Origin: an uncultured Eubacteriales bacterium
GTDB taxonomy: Bacteria > Bacillota > Clostridia > Christensenellales > Aristaeellaceae
DNA length: 36,929 nucleotides
NCBI GenBank assembly: GCA_902799465.1
Contig: CADCAS010000018.1
Span: 1 to 36,929, forward strand
Direction of reading: 5' to 3'
Each line of letters begins with the position of its first letter. Position 1 is the stretch's first letter. The notes beneath the pieces are model-generated. The model saw only the letters and a program-made list of their open reading frames with translations. It was not told where the DNA came from and made no database searches. Shown piece by piece: positions 28,732 to 36,851 of the stretch. Both the position numbers and the translations under genes were made by a program.

Positions 28732-28875
28732 ATCAATTACCGAACATATATAACGACGACGCGCGTTATCCGCTATAACGGCGTACAGTACGACATAACC
28801 CGGATAGACAACTTTGAAGGGCGGAAAGAGGATTTGAAGCTGTACTGCGCACGGCGGGCACGACAGAACCTTTGA
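28732..28875 (+). pseudogene. Remnant of a phage head-tail adaptor protein
   Basis: A 47-codon open stretch without a start codon, bounded by TAA at 28729. It encodes VIRYNGVQYDITRIDNFEG then RKEDLKLYCARRARQNL and stop. This matches, from memory, the C-terminal end of phage head closure / head-tail adaptor proteins, where a YNG-x-x-YDI-x-x-I turn and an ending LxLYC are common. The N-terminal half is missing, so it is a decayed fragment of a former prophage. Confidence 0.55.
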
Positions 28876-28881
28876 CAACGG

Positions 28882-28929
28882 CGGCAGGCATGGAATTGTT
28901 CCGTGCCTGCCGTAATTACCTATTTCTTT
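28882..28929 (+). terminator. Intrinsic terminator after the small peptide region
   Basis: CGGCAGGCA (28882-28890) pairs with TGCCTGCCG (28904-28912); the inner GGAA/TTCC extends the stem. It is followed by TAATTACCTATTTCTTTTT. Likely ends the transcript of the double-glycine peptide gene. Confidence 0.75.
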
Positions 28930-28982
28930 TTACTTAGTCCCAATTTATTGTTGTTTCAATGTTTCTTTGGAAAACAACTCCA

Positions 28983-29696
28983 TTACAAACCCGACATATC
29001 CTCAGCGGCGTTCTCAATTTCCTTTGCCGCAATATCCAATTCAAGGTTTGTCAGTCTATCCTCAGCACCGGGAGCCATATACAGAAGTTCAACAAAGAAT
29101 TGGTCACAACTGATGCCTACTAATCCCCCCTGACTATTAACCCAGATTGAATACTTTGTTCCCCAATCCTCGCCACTTTCAGGTTTTTCACCATATAGTT
29201 TCTTTAGTTTAGTGACAATATCTTGATAGCAAGCAATATTATCAGTCACGTCAAATTTATACTTCGCCATATAAAACTGAACGGCATCTGGATCTTTGAA
29301 TTTTTCTGTAGCGCCTTTTTCTGGGTTGAACATCATGTAGAGATTAAGCTCATCTATACGATAACCTGCAACATCAGGGATATTCTTATATAAGTGCAAG
29401 TATCCACCGCAACCCTTTTCTGCCCCGTTCCATACAGAATTAAGCAATACCTGCCAATGTGCGGCTCTGCTGTTATCTAACTCGAAATTATTAAGAATCC
29501 AATCATCATCATATTCAATGCCTCTTCCGCTTACTGCTTTCAGAGTATCGTTGTAATCAGTATACCAGTCAAATCCCTGAAATATGATTTCAGCATCTGT
29601 GTTTACGTCTGGTAATGGGTATGACTTCGCAAGTGCAGGAACAGAACAAATAATCAGGTTCAAAAGGATTGCAATGATAGCAACTGTCTTTTTCAT
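28983..29696 (-). CDS. Secreted protein of unknown function (AT-rich island)
   Basis: 237 residues. The signal peptide MKKTVAIIAILLNLIICSVPALA is followed by a mature, acidic, aromatic-rich protein (IIFQGFDWYTDYNDTLKAV, YHL-type segments, WVNSQGGLVGIS). No membrane anchor, lipobox or known catalytic motif is visible. AGAGGAG lies about 9 nt before ATG 29696; an upstream in-frame ATG at 29774 would bury the signal peptide. Base composition is far more AT-rich than flanking genes and codons are A/T-ending, so it was probably acquired from a low-GC Firmicute. The zinc-ribbon gene lies 80 bp upstream on the same strand. I do not recognise the family. Confidence 0.82.
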   Translation of the reverse strand: MKKTVAIIAILLNLIICSVPALAKSYPLPDVNTDAEIIFQGFDWYTDYNDTLKAVSGRGIEYDDDWILNNFELDNSRAAHWQVLLNSVWNGAEKGCGGYLHLYKNIPDVAGYRIDELNLYMMFNPEKGATEKFKDPDAVQFYMAKYKFDVTDNIACYQDIVTKLKKLYGEKPESGEDWGTKYSIWVNSQGGLVGISCDQFFVELLYMAPGAEDRLTNLELDIAAKEIENAAEDMSGL

Positions 29697-29776
29697 GATA
29701 TGTGCTCCTCTCAATCTAATTCTGGTATTAGTTACAAGAATGTAAGGGTTATATACTCTATCGGCAAAGCACAAGA

Positions 29777-29989
29777 CTACAGTTTCACTTCAAATGTATG
29801 CCCACAATCCATGCACCTAAAAACCGTCTTTCCTCGTTTCCCACTCAATGCACCTGCCGCAGCACCTACAGGTCCAAGCAACACTCCGCCAACTATACCC
29901 TTGCCTATGGACATTTTTCGGTCGGTTGTGATGGGAACAACGTTCAAACTACGACATGTCAAACGTGGACATTTAACCTTCTTCCCCAT
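29777..29989 (-). CDS. Small zinc-ribbon protein with glycine-rich hydrophobic segment
   Basis: 70 residues starting MGKKVKCPRLTC. One Cys pair is near the N-terminus (CPRLTC) and one near the C-terminus (FRCMDCGHTFEV), together a likely zinc ribbon. Between them is a glycine-zipper-like hydrophobic stretch, SIGKGIVGGVLLGPVGAAAG, able to insert in a membrane. AGGAGGTG (minus, 29996-30003) is 6 nt before ATG 29989; the GTG at 29998 lies inside that site. Same AT-rich composition and strand as the secreted protein gene, possibly one transferred unit. Function unknown. Confidence 0.78.
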   Translation of the reverse strand: MGKKVKCPRLTCRSLNVVPITTDRKMSIGKGIVGGVLLGPVGAAAGALSGKRGKTVFRCMDCGHTFEVKL

Positions 29990-30364
29990 TATTATCACCT
30001 CCTACCCTTTCGACTATCACGAGCTAATTCACATTTGTTAAAGTTAACCATTAATATTAATATTATAGCATGTTTCTTTACTGAATGCAATACGAATGAG
30101 ATAATAACTGATGTTTCAATAAATTTTCTACATGATTTTTGTTCATAATGTTATGCTGCAGATATATCAAACTATGACAGCGGAGGAGCAAGGAAGGTTG
30201 CCCTGTTGTCGCTTATCATGGAGTATCCTTCAGTATCAATTTGCAGATTTAAGCGACAAATCAGCCTGCAAAACCGCCAAAACCCTTGATTTTACGGGGA
30301 TTTTGGCGGTTTTAACATATTCCTTCTCGGAAAGTACACGATCACAATTCTCGTGAAAGAAAGC
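29990..30364. other. AT-rich gene-free stretch with one long hairpin
   Basis: No convincing gene. Holds a 13-bp perfect inverted repeat AAAACCGCCAAAA (30270-30282) / TTTTGGCGGTTTT (30301-30313), usable as a terminator in either direction. The nearby text CGACAAATCAGCCTGCAAAA resembles ends of integrated elements, but no att duplication is visible. The AT-rich character stops near 30320, marking the right edge of the island. Confidence 0.5.
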
Positions 30365-30400
30365 AAAAAACCAGCCGCCACTCTGGCAAGTGACGGCTGG
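30365..30400 (-). terminator. Intrinsic terminator downstream of coaD
   Basis: Minus strand: CCAGCCGTCACT pairs with AGTGGCGGCTGG (one mismatch, 6-nt loop), followed by TTTTTT (30370-30365). Confidence 0.88.
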
Positions 30401-30473
30401 CAGCGGTCGTTGGTATTATGAGGTCCCTGTCCCCGCTTTAGCGTTGTGGTCTGGATGGGATGCGAATTATGTC

Positions 30474-30944
30474 TCACTGCATCAGCCTTCCCACCGCCGC
30501 GGGGACGAAGGGGGAGGCGTCGCGGTTGAAGGCGAGGAGCTCGCGGACCATGGAGGAGGAGATGGCGGGCTCGTCGCCGCGGAGGTAGAGGGTCTCGAGG
30601 TCGGGGTGGATGATGTGGTTGACGAGGGCGATGTTTTCCTCGTAGGCGTAGTCCATGGCGTTGCGGAGGCCGCGGACATACCAGCGGATGCCGTTTTGGG
30701 CGGCGTATTCGGCGATGAGGCCTTCGTGGACGGCCACGCGGACATTCGTCAGGCCGTCGTCCCGGAGGGCCTGGCGGATGGCGTCGGCCATGGCGGCGGC
30801 GTCGAACGCGCGGTGCTTGGAGACGTTGATGCCGATGACCACGTCCACCCGGTCGAACAGCGCGGCGGCCTTGCGCACGATGGCGTGGTGGCCGTTGGTA
30901 TAGGGATCGAAGGAGCCCGCGTAGAGGGCGAAGCGTTCGGGCAT
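30474..30944 (-). CDS. coaD: Phosphopantetheine adenylyltransferase
   Basis: Transfers AMP to 4'-phosphopantetheine to give dephospho-CoA, the fourth step of CoA synthesis; 156 residues, normal size. The nucleotidyltransferase signature is YAGSFDPYTNGHHAIV (TxGH type, Thr16-His19). The family block EYAAQNGIRWYVRGLRNAMD, then FE/YEENIALVN and ISSSMVREL near the C-terminus, completes the match. The ORF runs further upstream, but AGGAGGT just before ATG 30944 sets the start. It sits 10 bp after the PHP phosphatase gene, last of a short minus-strand operon that ends at 30365. Confidence 0.97.
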   Translation of the reverse strand: MPERFALYAGSFDPYTNGHHAIVRKAAALFDRVDVVIGINVSKHRAFDAAAMADAIRQALRDDGLTNVRVAVHEGLIAEYAAQNGIRWYVRGLRNAMDYAYEENIALVNHIIHPDLETLYLRGDEPAISSSMVRELLAFNRDASPFVPAAVGRLMQ

Positions 30945-30954
30945 AATGACCTCC

Positions 30955-31764
30955 TTACAGGGGGTATTCCTCCAGGGTCGCGCCCCGGTAGGCCCACGCG
31001 GTTTTGAAGCCGCAGGCGCGGGCGAGAGCAGCGGCGTCGGAAAAGCCGCAGTCGAGATAGCGGGAATCGTGGCAGTCGCTTGAGAGGATGATCCGGGCGC
31101 TGCGCTCCGCCAGCCTTCGCAGGATGGCCGGGCCGGGGTAGGGCTGGGTGCGGTAGCCCCGGGCGATGGCCCCGGTGTTGATCTCGACGAGCTTGCCCGA
31201 ATCGGCGGCGGCGTCGGCGGCCTCGAGGGCACAGCGGAGGTAGCGGGGGTCGGCGTCGTCGAACAGATCCCGCGCCTCGTTGAACTTCATGACCAGGTCC
31301 ATGTGTCCCAGCACCTGGGCGGGGCTTGCGCAGGACTCGGCCACGGTGCGAAAGTAGGCCTTGCAGAGCGCGTAAAAATCGCCGTCGAAGTGCCGTTCGG
31401 CGGCGTTTTCCAATATCGGGCGGGATTCGTCCACGCACACCAGCGCGTCCCCGGCCCGGACGTAGTGGACCGACTCGATGACAAAGTCGTAGCGGTCCGT
31501 CGGGTATGGGGAGAGCCAGTCGTGCTCATAGCCCAGAAGCACGTCGATCTGTCCCGCGTACTTGTCCCGCAGGCGCAGGATCTCGGCGCGGTAGACCGGC
31601 TCGACCTCCGTGGGCATGGAGCAGTCGTCGTAGTCGGCGTGGCCATGCTCGGAGAAGCCCAGGGTGTGAAATCCCAACCGAAGCGCGGCCTGGAGCATGT
31701 CCTCGGGCATGTCCCGGCCGTCGGCGTAGGTTGAGTGGGTGTGAATGTTGGAGCGTGGGGTCAT
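30955..31764 (-). CDS. PHP-domain phosphatase (histidinol-phosphatase HisJ-like)
   Basis: Metal-dependent phosphoesterase of the polymerase and histidinol phosphatase family, 269 residues. Metal-binding blocks: NIHTHSTYADG (His8, His10), FSEHGHADYDD, GYEHDW, VLGHMDLV and the C-terminal SSDCHD. HisJ dephosphorylates histidinol phosphate in histidine synthesis; no other his gene is nearby, so a different small phosphate ester is possible. The ATG overlaps the stop of the YegP-like gene by 4 bp, so the two are translated in tandem. Confidence 0.9.
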   Translation of the reverse strand: MTPRSNIHTHSTYADGRDMPEDMLQAALRLGFHTLGFSEHGHADYDDCSMPTEVEPVYRAEILRLRDKYAGQIDVLLGYEHDWLSPYPTDRYDFVIESVHYVRAGDALVCVDESRPILENAAERHFDGDFYALCKAYFRTVAESCASPAQVLGHMDLVMKFNEARDLFDDADPRYLRCALEAADAAADSGKLVEINTGAIARGYRTQPYPGPAILRRLAERSARIILSSDCHDSRYLDCGFSDAAALARACGFKTAWAYRGATLEEYPL

Positions 31765-32141
31765 TTCTCGGCGTCCACGACCACCACGGGCGCGTCGGGC
31801 GCGTTCTTGCCGATGGAGGCGATGCCCTTCTTGGCGCTGGCCTTGGCCTTGTAGCCCTCGGACTTGCCGATGTTCTGGCCGTTGGCGGCCTTCATGCGGA
31901 AGCGGAACTCGCCGGCCTTGTCCTGATACAGCTCGTACTTGGGATTGCTGACGCTCTCCTCGCGGGTCTGATCCTCCACCGCGGCCAGGGCGTTCTTCTT
32001 CACGGAATTGATGCCGTTCTCGCAGGCGCTCATGCTGGTGTAGGTCTCCGAAGCGGTCAGGATGATCTCGCCGTTGCCCGCCTTCAGGTTGAAGGTGAAC
32101 TCGCCGTTCTTCGTGGTGGTGATGATGAATTTGCCCGCCAT
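31761..32141 (-). CDS. YegP-like protein (DUF1508, two repeats)
   Basis: 126 residues made of two similar halves. The first starts GKFIITTTKNGEFTFNLKAG and continues to YTSMSACENGINSVKKNA. The second starts KYELYQDKAGEFRFRMKAAN and continues to YKAKASAKKGIASIGKNA. This duplicated DUF1508/UPF0339 fold is common in small bacterial proteins of unknown function. AAAGGGG precedes ATG 32141. A consensus promoter at 32184-32212 drives it and, through a 4-bp overlap, the PHP phosphatase and coaD genes. Confidence 0.93.
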   Translation of the reverse strand: MAGKFIITTTKNGEFTFNLKAGNGEIILTASETYTSMSACENGINSVKKNALAAVEDQTREESVSNPKYELYQDKAGEFRFRMKAANGQNIGKSEGYKAKASAKKGIASIGKNAPDAPVVVVDAEK

Positions 32142-32183
32142 TGCAATTTCCCCTTTCGTGCCCTAATTAAATAACTTTATTAT

Positions 32184-32212
32184 AGTATAATATATTTGAA
32201 TCGAATTGTCAA
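32184..32212 (-). promoter_or_regulatory. Consensus promoter of the yegP-PHP-coaD operon
   Basis: Minus strand TTGACA (32212-32207), 17 bp, TATACT (32189-32184), about 43 bp before ATG 32141. Confidence 0.9.
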
Positions 32213-32269
32213 TTCAGTTGTTAACCTTTTTGGCACTTTTTTTCGATTTTTCGCGTGGAAATATGGGGC

Positions 32270-33604
32270 TTATTCCCGATGGACGGCCTTGCGCAGGCCT
32301 TTGGGCAGGTGGTTTTTCAAAAGCCCCTGGCTGACCTTGCCCCAGCCCAGGGGCATGTCGCGCCAGACGGCCAGGGTCCAGCCCTCCGGGCCGTCGAAGG
32401 GCAGCGCCTCGCCCGCCAGGTAGGCGGCGGCCCGGGCGTCGTCCAGCGGGGCCGCGCGGCGGGCGTCGGCGGGGGAGAGGGCCATGGCCAGGGCGTGCTG
32501 GGGCTCGATGTGGCTGCGGCCCGCGCGCAACAGGGACAGCCCGGGGTTCAGCGCCTTCAGACCGTCCAGCGGTGGCGCGTCCTCCGGGACGACGTACAGT
32601 CGGTCGCCGTTCAGCAGGACGCGCATGGCCTTGAGCCAATCGGGCAGGGCGCAGACATCGCGCTCCAGCTGAGCGAGGAGCCTGTCCGCAGCGGGGTCGG
32701 GCTTCCGGCGGTTGAGCGGCGCGTCCTTGGGCGCGCCCGCCTTGCGCAGCCTCGCGGCGAAGTGGCCGTCGCCCCGGACACGGTGGGGCCAGAGCTTCAG
32801 CATGCCGTCACGGGAGCTGCCCAGGCCGTTCAGGGCGAAGTCCTCCGGGGAAAACTCGGGGTGGCGGTCCAGGAAGGCGGCGATGTTGTCCTCGTTTTCC
32901 TCCCGGTTCAGCGTGCAGGTGGAGTACACCAGCCGCCCGCCGGGGCGCACCATCACGGCGGCGGCGTCCAGTATGCCGGCCTGCCGGGCGGCGCAGCCCG
33001 CGGGGGAGGCGGGGTCCCACTGTGCCCGGGCCTCCGGGTCGCGGCGGAACATGCCCTCCCCGGAGCAGGGCGCGTCCACCAGCACGGCGTCGAACCAGCC
33101 GGGCCACCGCGCCGCCAGCCTGTCCGGGAGGGCGCTGACCACCAGCGCGGCCCCCGCGCCCATGCGCTCCAGATTCCCGGCCAGCACCCTGGCGCGGTTC
33201 GCCTCCGGATCGTTGGATACCAGCAGCCCCCGGTGGTCCAGCGCCGCGGCCAGCTGGGTGGACTTGCCTCCCGGCGCGGCGCACAGGTCCAGCACCCGCT
33301 CGCCGGGACGGACGTCCAGCGCCGCCGCGGGCGCCATGGCGCTGGCCTCCTGGATGTAGTAGGCCCCGGCCCAGTGGGCGATGTCCGCGCCGGGCCGGGC
33401 GCCCTTAAGCAGATACCGCCCCGCCGCCGCCCAGGGCACGCGATCCCCGATGAACTCCGCCGCCGCGGACTCCGCGCCCGCCCGCCAAGGGTTCAGCCGC
33501 AGCGCCAGCGCCGGACCCTCCTCCATGGCGCGCAAAAAAGCCGGGTACTCGTCCCCCAGCATCTGCGCCATGCGCTCAAGATAAACTCCCGGCAGCTCGG
33601 GCAT
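32270..33604 (-). CDS. RsmF/NOL1-NOP2-Sun family rRNA m5C methyltransferase
   Basis: SAM-dependent RNA cytosine-C5 methyltransferase, 444 residues. N-terminal RNA-binding part (PALALRLNPWR), then the catalytic domain: SAM site VLDLCAAPGGKSTQLA (104-119), ND at 131-132, motif IV VDAPCSGEGMFRRDP (Cys180) and motif VI YSTCTLNREENE (Cys230, catalytic nucleophile). A C-terminal region of about 150 residues corresponds to the RsmF/YebU extension. ATG 33604 is chosen over GTG 33613 because GGCAGGTG lies at good spacing. Bacterial relatives methylate 16S rRNA; the exact position is not determined here. No clear own promoter; the upstream region is repeat D. Confidence 0.93.
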   Translation of the reverse strand: MPELPGVYLERMAQMLGDEYPAFLRAMEEGPALALRLNPWRAGAESAAAEFIGDRVPWAAAGRYLLKGARPGADIAHWAGAYYIQEASAMAPAAALDVRPGERVLDLCAAPGGKSTQLAAALDHRGLLVSNDPEANRARVLAGNLERMGAGAALVVSALPDRLAARWPGWFDAVLVDAPCSGEGMFRRDPEARAQWDPASPAGCAARQAGILDAAAVMVRPGGRLVYSTCTLNREENEDNIAAFLDRHPEFSPEDFALNGLGSSRDGMLKLWPHRVRGDGHFAARLRKAGAPKDAPLNRRKPDPAADRLLAQLERDVCALPDWLKAMRVLLNGDRLYVVPEDAPPLDGLKALNPGLSLLRAGRSHIEPQHALAMALSPADARRAAPLDDARAAAYLAGEALPFDGPEGWTLAVWRDMPLGWGKVSQGLLKNHLPKGLRKAVHRE

Positions 33605-33625
33605 CGGGCACACCTGCCTTTTTTG

Positions 33626-33826
33626 GAATGGAGAATGGAAAATGGAGAATGGAGGTGGAAATCCTGCGGATTTCTTTTATTTGGTGTGTGACAAATGGGG
33701 ATGAACGGGAGAGGAATTAGGGATTAAATAATGCTGCCGCGAATTCTATTGAAAGCATTGAAATAGTCCGCGCGGCAGCCGCTATTTCTAATTCCTAATC
33801 CCTAATCCCTAATCCCTCTTTCCCAT
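33626..33826. repeat. Heptad-armed repeat element D
   Basis: Left: GGAGAAT/GGAAAAT heptads (33629-33655) and GAATTAGGGATTA (about 33715-33727). Right: CTAATTC/CTAATCC heptads (33788-33818). The core carries GCTGCCGCG (33733-33741) and CGCGGCAGC (33772-33780), a perfect inverted repeat. The right arm supplies the stop codon (33809-33811) and last codons of the neighbouring AI-2E gene, so the array runs into coding sequence. Confidence 0.75.
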
Positions 33827-35059
33827 TCCCTTCCCCTCATCCGTCGGGCTCCGCACGACAGATTGCTCCAGCTTTTCCGGGGCGTCGGCGTAGGCCTTGC
33901 TGTCGGTGGGCAGGCCCTTTTCGCGCAGGCGAACCTCGGCGAGGGTGCGGAGGATGGCGTAGACCAGCGCGAACACCGGCACGCCCAGCAGCATCCCGGC
34001 GAAGCCGAACAGGCTGCCGCCGACGACGATGGCGATCATGATCCAGAAGGCGGACAGCCCCACATAGTCGCCCAGTATGAAGGGCCCGATGACGTTGCCG
34101 TCCAGCTGCTGCAATATCACGATGAATATCGCGAACCACAGCGCGCTCCAGGGGTTGACCAGCAGCAGGATCAGCACGCTGGGCACCGCGCCGATGAAGG
34201 GCCCGAAGAAGGGGATGATGTTGGTGATGCCCACGATGACGGAGATCAGCAGCGCGTATTCGATGCGGAACACCAGCATGGATAGGTAGCAGATGACGCC
34301 GATGATCATCGAATCCAGGATCTTGCCGGTGATGAACCCGGCGAAGATCTTGTGGGCGCGACGGGTCCAGTAGATCAGCGTCTCGCAGGTGGCGGGCTTG
34401 AAGAGGGAATAGCACAGCTTCTTCACCTGGGCGCAGAAGGTCTCCTTGTCCATCAGCAGATAGAACGCCGCGATCACGCCCACCAGGAAGTGGAAGATCA
34501 CCGCGTAGATGCCGCTGGAGATGCCGAAGGCGATGACCTTGATGTTGTTCATCAGCAGGCTGATGTTGTTCACCAGCTCGGTGATGATGTTCTCCCAGGC
34601 GATGACCAGTTTCTCGCCGTCGAAGCTGAGGAACTCGAATTTCAGCAGGAAGTCGTTGATCTCGTCGGCGTGGATGGCGATGAATTTGGACGCGATCTGC
34701 AATATGGACTTCACGGACCGCACCAGCTGCGGCAGCATGATGGCCAGGAACCCCGCCACCAGCAGCAGCAGCACGATCACCGCCACCGCCGTGGAAAGGC
34801 CGCGGTTCAGCCGGGGATGAGGCTTTTTGCGAAAGAACACCCGGTTGAAGAAGGCCTCCATGCGGTTCACGATGGGCAGCAGCAGAAACGCGATGGCAAA
34901 CCCGATCAGGAAAGGCAGCGCGGACTCGAACACGCTGGTGACGATGCCCCAGAGCGTGCCGAAATAGTAGACCGAGGCGATCAGCAGTATGGCCACGGCC
35001 ACCACCACGATGTTCGAGCGCGTCCGCGCCCGGTTCTCCTCTGTGATCCAGGGCTTCAT
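33809..35059 (-). CDS. AI-2E family permease (second copy)
   Basis: 416 residues, same family as 26672-27886. Helices near 18-38, 45-68 and 88-110; conserved VGITNIIPFFGPFIGAVP, VILQQLDGNVIGPFILGDYV and GSLFGFAGMLLGVPVFALVY. The two copies agree well in the C-terminal third but less in the N-terminal half. ATG 35059 has GGAGGTG 4-5 nt upstream; the GTG at 35065 falls inside that site. The stop codon and the C-terminus (GKGMGKRD) are provided by heptad repeat DNA, suggesting that element D has replaced the original end. Own promoter at 35090-35118. Confidence 0.93.
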   Translation of the reverse strand: MKPWITEENRARTRSNIVVVAVAILLIASVYYFGTLWGIVTSVFESALPFLIGFAIAFLLLPIVNRMEAFFNRVFFRKKPHPRLNRGLSTAVAVIVLLLLVAGFLAIMLPQLVRSVKSILQIASKFIAIHADEINDFLLKFEFLSFDGEKLVIAWENIITELVNNISLLMNNIKVIAFGISSGIYAVIFHFLVGVIAAFYLLMDKETFCAQVKKLCYSLFKPATCETLIYWTRRAHKIFAGFITGKILDSMIIGVICYLSMLVFRIEYALLISVIVGITNIIPFFGPFIGAVPSVLILLLVNPWSALWFAIFIVILQQLDGNVIGPFILGDYVGLSAFWIMIAIVVGGSLFGFAGMLLGVPVFALVYAILRTLAEVRLREKGLPTDSKAYADAPEKLEQSVVRSPTDEGKGMGKRD

Positions 35060-35089
35060 AGTCACACCTCCGCTGCCTTTGGTACGCCT

Positions 35090-35118
35090 ATTATACCATA
35101 CATTCCCGCCGCCCTCAA
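35090..35118 (-). promoter_or_regulatory. Promoter of the second AI-2E gene
   Basis: Minus strand TTGAGG (35118-35113), 17 bp, perfect TATAAT (35095-35090) with extended -10 TGG just upstream. Confidence 0.78.
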
Positions 35119-35185
35119 GGGGCTTTTTGTCCGAAAAACTACCTATTATATATAGATGTGTGAAATGCGAATGGCACGAAAAATC

Positions 35186-36367
35186 TTAGCGGAAATGTTC
35201 GGATATTTCCCTAAGCTGTGCCCACAGGGCCGCGGGGTCCGGGTCGCCTGCCAGAAATTTCCGAACAATGGGTTCCGCCCGCTGCCGCCATCCGGTGTCG
35301 AAGGGACCGGGCATGACGGGCGGCTGCCGGCGCAGAAACTGGTCCATGATCCTGAGCGGGTCGGCAGCGGGATAGCCGGGGTCGGCGTCGGTCACCGGGA
35401 AGGCCACGGCGCGGTATAGCTGGGATTGGCAGTCGTCGGCGAGCAGATGGCTGACGAAGGCCGTGCACAGCGCATGCCTGTCCGCGTCGATACCCGACGT
35501 GACGCCGATATACAGCGCCTGATCGGTGAAGGCGCTGCCCGCGGCGCGCAAAACCCAATCCACGCCGCGCCCCTGGTCGGACATCGCTTGCAGCTGCCGC
35601 ACCTCCCGCTGGGTCACGGGGATGGCCGCCGCGTCGCCGTTGAGAAAATCCCGCCAGGCGTCCGCGTCGGCCTCAAAGCCCACCGGCAGACGGCAGCGCA
35701 GCCGACCCTCCGACGGCGCGGGGGAGGGAGTGGGCTGGAGAGGCGCGTCGCTCAGTCCCAGCTCCAGCGCCTCGCCGGGCTCCGCGGCCTCCGACAGTGT
35801 CTCATCGGAATACCGACCCGAACACAGCCCCAGCAGTGCCGCGCTCCAGAGGTGACCGCCGTCGTCCGGCGGCAGCGCGGGAGATACCTCCGCCGTCTGC
35901 CAGTCCCGGGGCAGAGTCTCCAGAAGCGCGGCGTTGCAGGCCCAGATATAGCCGCCCAACAGCACAGGCACGGCGCGGTCCGACACCGCCAGACCCTCCC
36001 GCAGCGGATGATCGCCCTCCAAAACTGCCAGGGCGTCCCCGGATTCCAGCCCGCCCGGCGGAAACAGGACCATGTCCGGGGCGAGGCTGTCCTTTCCGAG
36101 GTCGCGCAGGCCTCCGGCATCCACATACTCGGGCTGCACGTACACGCCGGGATGAGATTTTTCATAGGATGCGATGCAGCGGTTCAGCCACCCCGACGCA
36201 GTCTGCCAGTCCTCGCACACCCACAGCCGCAGCACCCCCGCCCAGCCGCCGTACTTCTTCTCGATCAGCGGCTGGGCATCCATCGGCAGCTCGCCCCGAA
36301 GCCGCGTCAGCACGGGCAGCAGCAGCGCCAGCACCGCCAGACACGCGATCACGCGAAGCTTTTTCAT
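35186..36367 (-). CDS. Membrane-anchored extracellular solute-binding-like protein
   Basis: 393 residues. The N-terminal hydrophobic helix (MKKLRVIACLAVLALLLPVL) lacks a clear cleavage site and may stay as an anchor. The body resembles family-1 solute-binding proteins: LRLWVCEDWQTASGWLNRCI and YEKSHPGVYVQPEYV near the N-terminus, a DMVLFPPGGL block and a C-terminal region like those closing over ligand. A Pro/Ser-rich insert (PLQPTPSPAPSEG) is unusual. No transporter genes lie next to it, so it may be an orphan receptor or have another envelope role. GGGGGGTG precedes ATG 36367. It is divergent from the rRNA operon, whose promoter starts 125 bp away. Confidence 0.75.
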   Translation of the reverse strand: MKKLRVIACLAVLALLLPVLTRLRGELPMDAQPLIEKKYGGWAGVLRLWVCEDWQTASGWLNRCIASYEKSHPGVYVQPEYVDAGGLRDLGKDSLAPDMVLFPPGGLESGDALAVLEGDHPLREGLAVSDRAVPVLLGGYIWACNAALLETLPRDWQTAEVSPALPPDDGGHLWSAALLGLCSGRYSDETLSEAAEPGEALELGLSDAPLQPTPSPAPSEGRLRCRLPVGFEADADAWRDFLNGDAAAIPVTQREVRQLQAMSDQGRGVDWVLRAAGSAFTDQALYIGVTSGIDADRHALCTAFVSHLLADDCQSQLYRAVAFPVTDADPGYPAADPLRIMDQFLRRQPPVMPGPFDTGWRQRAEPIVRKFLAGDPDPAALWAQLREISEHFR

Positions 36368-36491
36368 GCAAACACCCCCCTGTAAGCCTGCAAAAACGCT
36401 GTAAAACCTTCACTTTTTGACAGGATATGCAGGGATTCTGTTAAAAAGCCGTTTTTTGGGCCAAAAATCCCAAAAAACTTGAAAAAAGGGG

Positions 36492-36520
36492 TTGACAAAG
36501 TATGTGACCTTTGGTATACT
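36492..36520 (+). promoter_or_regulatory. rRNA operon promoter
   Basis: Perfect TTGACA (36492-36497), 17 bp, TATACT (36515-36520) with TGG before it. Only one promoter is visible, and transcription should start near 36527. Confidence 0.9.
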
Positions 36521-36526
36521 GGACAC

Positions 36527-36851
36527 GCTGTCAGCGAGAGAGCAAAAACCTCCACGAAATGACAGCGGCGCGGCGCCTGAATCTCTGATTCAGCCGACGC
36601 GGTTCCCCGAAGGGGAACTCGAAAATCCTCTGGATTTTCGACCTTGCGAACCTTGAAAACGATACAGAGAATGAGAGAGAAGTTCTTCGGAGCTTGCGAG
36701 GATCGGTCGTAAGACTGGGAGCGAGTGAAGGGGAACGAGCGGGTGAGAGACCCGCGAACAGTCAGATTCGAAGAGTTAAACGCCGGTGAATCGGGCGGAA
36801 GCGAGTGCTTTGGCGAGCGCGAGCGGAAGTCTGAGGAGCTGGAGAAGGATT
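36527..36851 (+). other. rRNA operon leader with three tandem hairpins
   Basis: Transcribed spacer before 16S. Three consecutive perfect palindromes with 3-nt loops: CTGAATC-TCT-GATTCAG (36577-36593), GTTCCCC-GAA-GGGGAAC (36602-36618) and TCGAAAATCC-TCT-GGATTTTCGA (36619-36641). CGAACCTTGAAAACG (36647-36661) is a possible boxA-type antitermination site. The rest (GAGCGAGTGAAGG and similar purine-rich text) should pair with the 16S 3' flank for processing, which lies outside the window. Confidence 0.7.

Noticed and set aside
30132..30356. 74-residue plus-strand frame in the AT-rich stretch
   Set aside because: No ribosome site, passes through the 13-bp inverted repeat, no recognisable composition; treated as non-coding.
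32255..33691. 478-residue plus-strand frame over the RNA methyltransferase
   Set aside because: High-GC shadow; the minus strand carries the SAM site and both catalytic cysteines. It also runs through heptad repeat DNA.
36385..36480. T-rich runs on the minus strand before the receptor-like gene as its promoter
   Set aside because: No acceptable -35/-10 pair could be placed; left unassigned.
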